Source of the DNA: Cinclus cinclus
Lineage: Eukaryota; Chordata; Aves; Passeriformes; Cinclidae
Reading direction: 5' to 3'
Length of the DNA: 64,000 nt
NCBI RefSeq assembly: GCF_963662255.1
Contig: NC_085052.1
Location: 35,722,654 to 35,786,653, forward strand
Made by a program: the position numbers and the translations under genes. Of the stretch, positions 63,934 through 64,000 are shown piece by piece. A model generated the notes under the pieces. That model saw only the letters and a program-made list of their open reading frames with translations. It had not been told where the DNA came from and made no database searches. Within the stretch, counting starts at the first letter, position 1. Every line of letters starts with the position of its first letter.

Positions 63934-64000
63934 ATGGGATGCATTGTGACAGCACAGGGGTTAAGAGAAGCAAGGATCCATTGTGACCCAATGGAGGCTA
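63934..64000 (+). repeat. Partial monomer at the right edge
   Basis: Sixty-seven bases through s1 into s2, ending gacccaatggaggcta. The family cannot be decided. Confidence 0.9.

Larger units (their letters stand above)
1..64000 (+). repeat. Satellite DNA array, ~220-bp monomer, fills the whole window
   Basis: A landmark (atgggatgca or ttggaatgca followed by ttgtgac) recurs every 219-221 bp from 81 to 63,934. This gives 290 complete monomers: 217 of 220 bp, 63 of 221 bp and 10 of 219 bp, which add up exactly to the 63,853 bp spanned. All lie in one orientation; I found no inversion, inserted transposon, microsatellite or unique spacer. The monomer start is an arbitrary phase. Monomers fall into families A-E. 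The array runs off both window edges. Such an array is typical of centromeric, pericentromeric or subtelomeric heterochromatin in eukaryotes; the chromosomal location is inference. Confidence 0.98.
56223..64000 (+). repeat. Sub-array V: A/B/C-rich, 35 monomers plus a partial one
   Basis: Order: A A>D B C C C A A B C C A A A>D A C C A B C D B D A B C A>D D C A B C A D B, then 67 bp of a further monomer. Four C monomers (57104, 58206, 60410, 61731) have ggcaaaaaaaggg in place of ggtataaaaaggg. Confidence 0.8.

Noticed and set aside
128..63991. Hundreds of open frames of 60-100 codons, mostly on the minus strand (starting MGHNGS) and some on the plus strand (MECIVT, MGCIVT)
   Set aside because: They recur once per monomer in step with the satellite. 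220 is not a multiple of three, so no frame continues from one monomer to the next. Ends shift with single-base indels, and there is no ribosome binding site, splice structure or protein family resemblance.
1..64000. CRISPR array (regular direct repeats)
   Set aside because: The ~37-bp units are contiguous and diverged, without unique spacers, and neighbouring units resemble each other along their full length. No cas-like gene is present.
1..64000. tRNA-like or Pol III promoter boxes inside the monomer
   Set aside because: No GGTTCGANNCC B box is present on either strand, and no cloverleaf could be drawn.
1..64000. Bacterial or phage origin of the window
   Set aside because: There is no coding density. 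Uniform ~220-bp tandem repeats over 64 kb and CpG-decay patterns are eukaryotic satellite features.

Overview
The whole window is one uninterrupted satellite DNA array. I see no gene, RNA gene, transposon, CRISPR array or unique sequence. From position 81 to 63,933 it resolves by hand into 290 complete head-to-tail monomers, plus a partial one at each edge, all in the same orientation. Their lengths are 217 x 220 bp, 63 x 221 bp and 10 x 219 bp, which sums exactly to 63,853 bp. Each monomer is six diverged ~37-bp sub-repeats arranged as two 110-bp halves (37+36+37 twice), so the hierarchy is 37 -> 110 -> 220 -> multi-kilobase higher-order repeats. G+C is about 47% (counted on one type A monomer).

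This is eukaryotic heterochromatin, probably pericentromeric or otherwise satellite-rich, and most likely from an animal with CpG methylation, because many monomer differences are CG/TG/CA alternatives. I cannot name the species. Several vertebrate satellites have ~220-bp units (human gamma satellite; horse 37cen is reported at 221 bp), but I could not match this sequence to any of them from memory.

Monomers fall into five families, told apart mainly in sub-repeats 3-4: A (taaaacctggtacaa), B (gcgcaaaaggaccac), C (ggtataaaaaggg, 221 bp), D (aataatcccagg plus gcgtaaaaggg) and E (gggccagggaggaattgtta). Chimeric monomers (written X>Y) join two families.

Layout. 1-7,124: irregular order with a duplicated block that differs by a 441-bp indel. 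7,125-12,187: first 17-monomer unit and cassette copies. 12,188-35,080: four copies of a 3,743-bp, 17-monomer higher-order repeat separated by spacers; this includes a 4,403-bp tandem duplication with no difference found in the stretches compared, and a 5.7-kb block repeated 6,384 bp downstream. 35,081-48,064: more diverged, irregular order, where type E fades out (last at 41,903-42,122). 48,065-56,222: a recent block mosaic P-Q-R-Q-S-P-Q-S-R rich in type C. 56,223-64,000: A/B/C-rich, ending in three ~1,321-bp hexamers.

The most interesting signal is at one homologous site in sub-repeat 3. In B monomers it matches the core of the CTCF motif (caccagggggcgc, 37 exact copies by eye, all the same way round). 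In C monomers the same site has become a TATA-box-like tataaaaa (about 60 copies). In A and E monomers it is neither. If real, this is a dense directional array of insulator-like and promoter-like sites evolving by CpG decay and monomer exchange.
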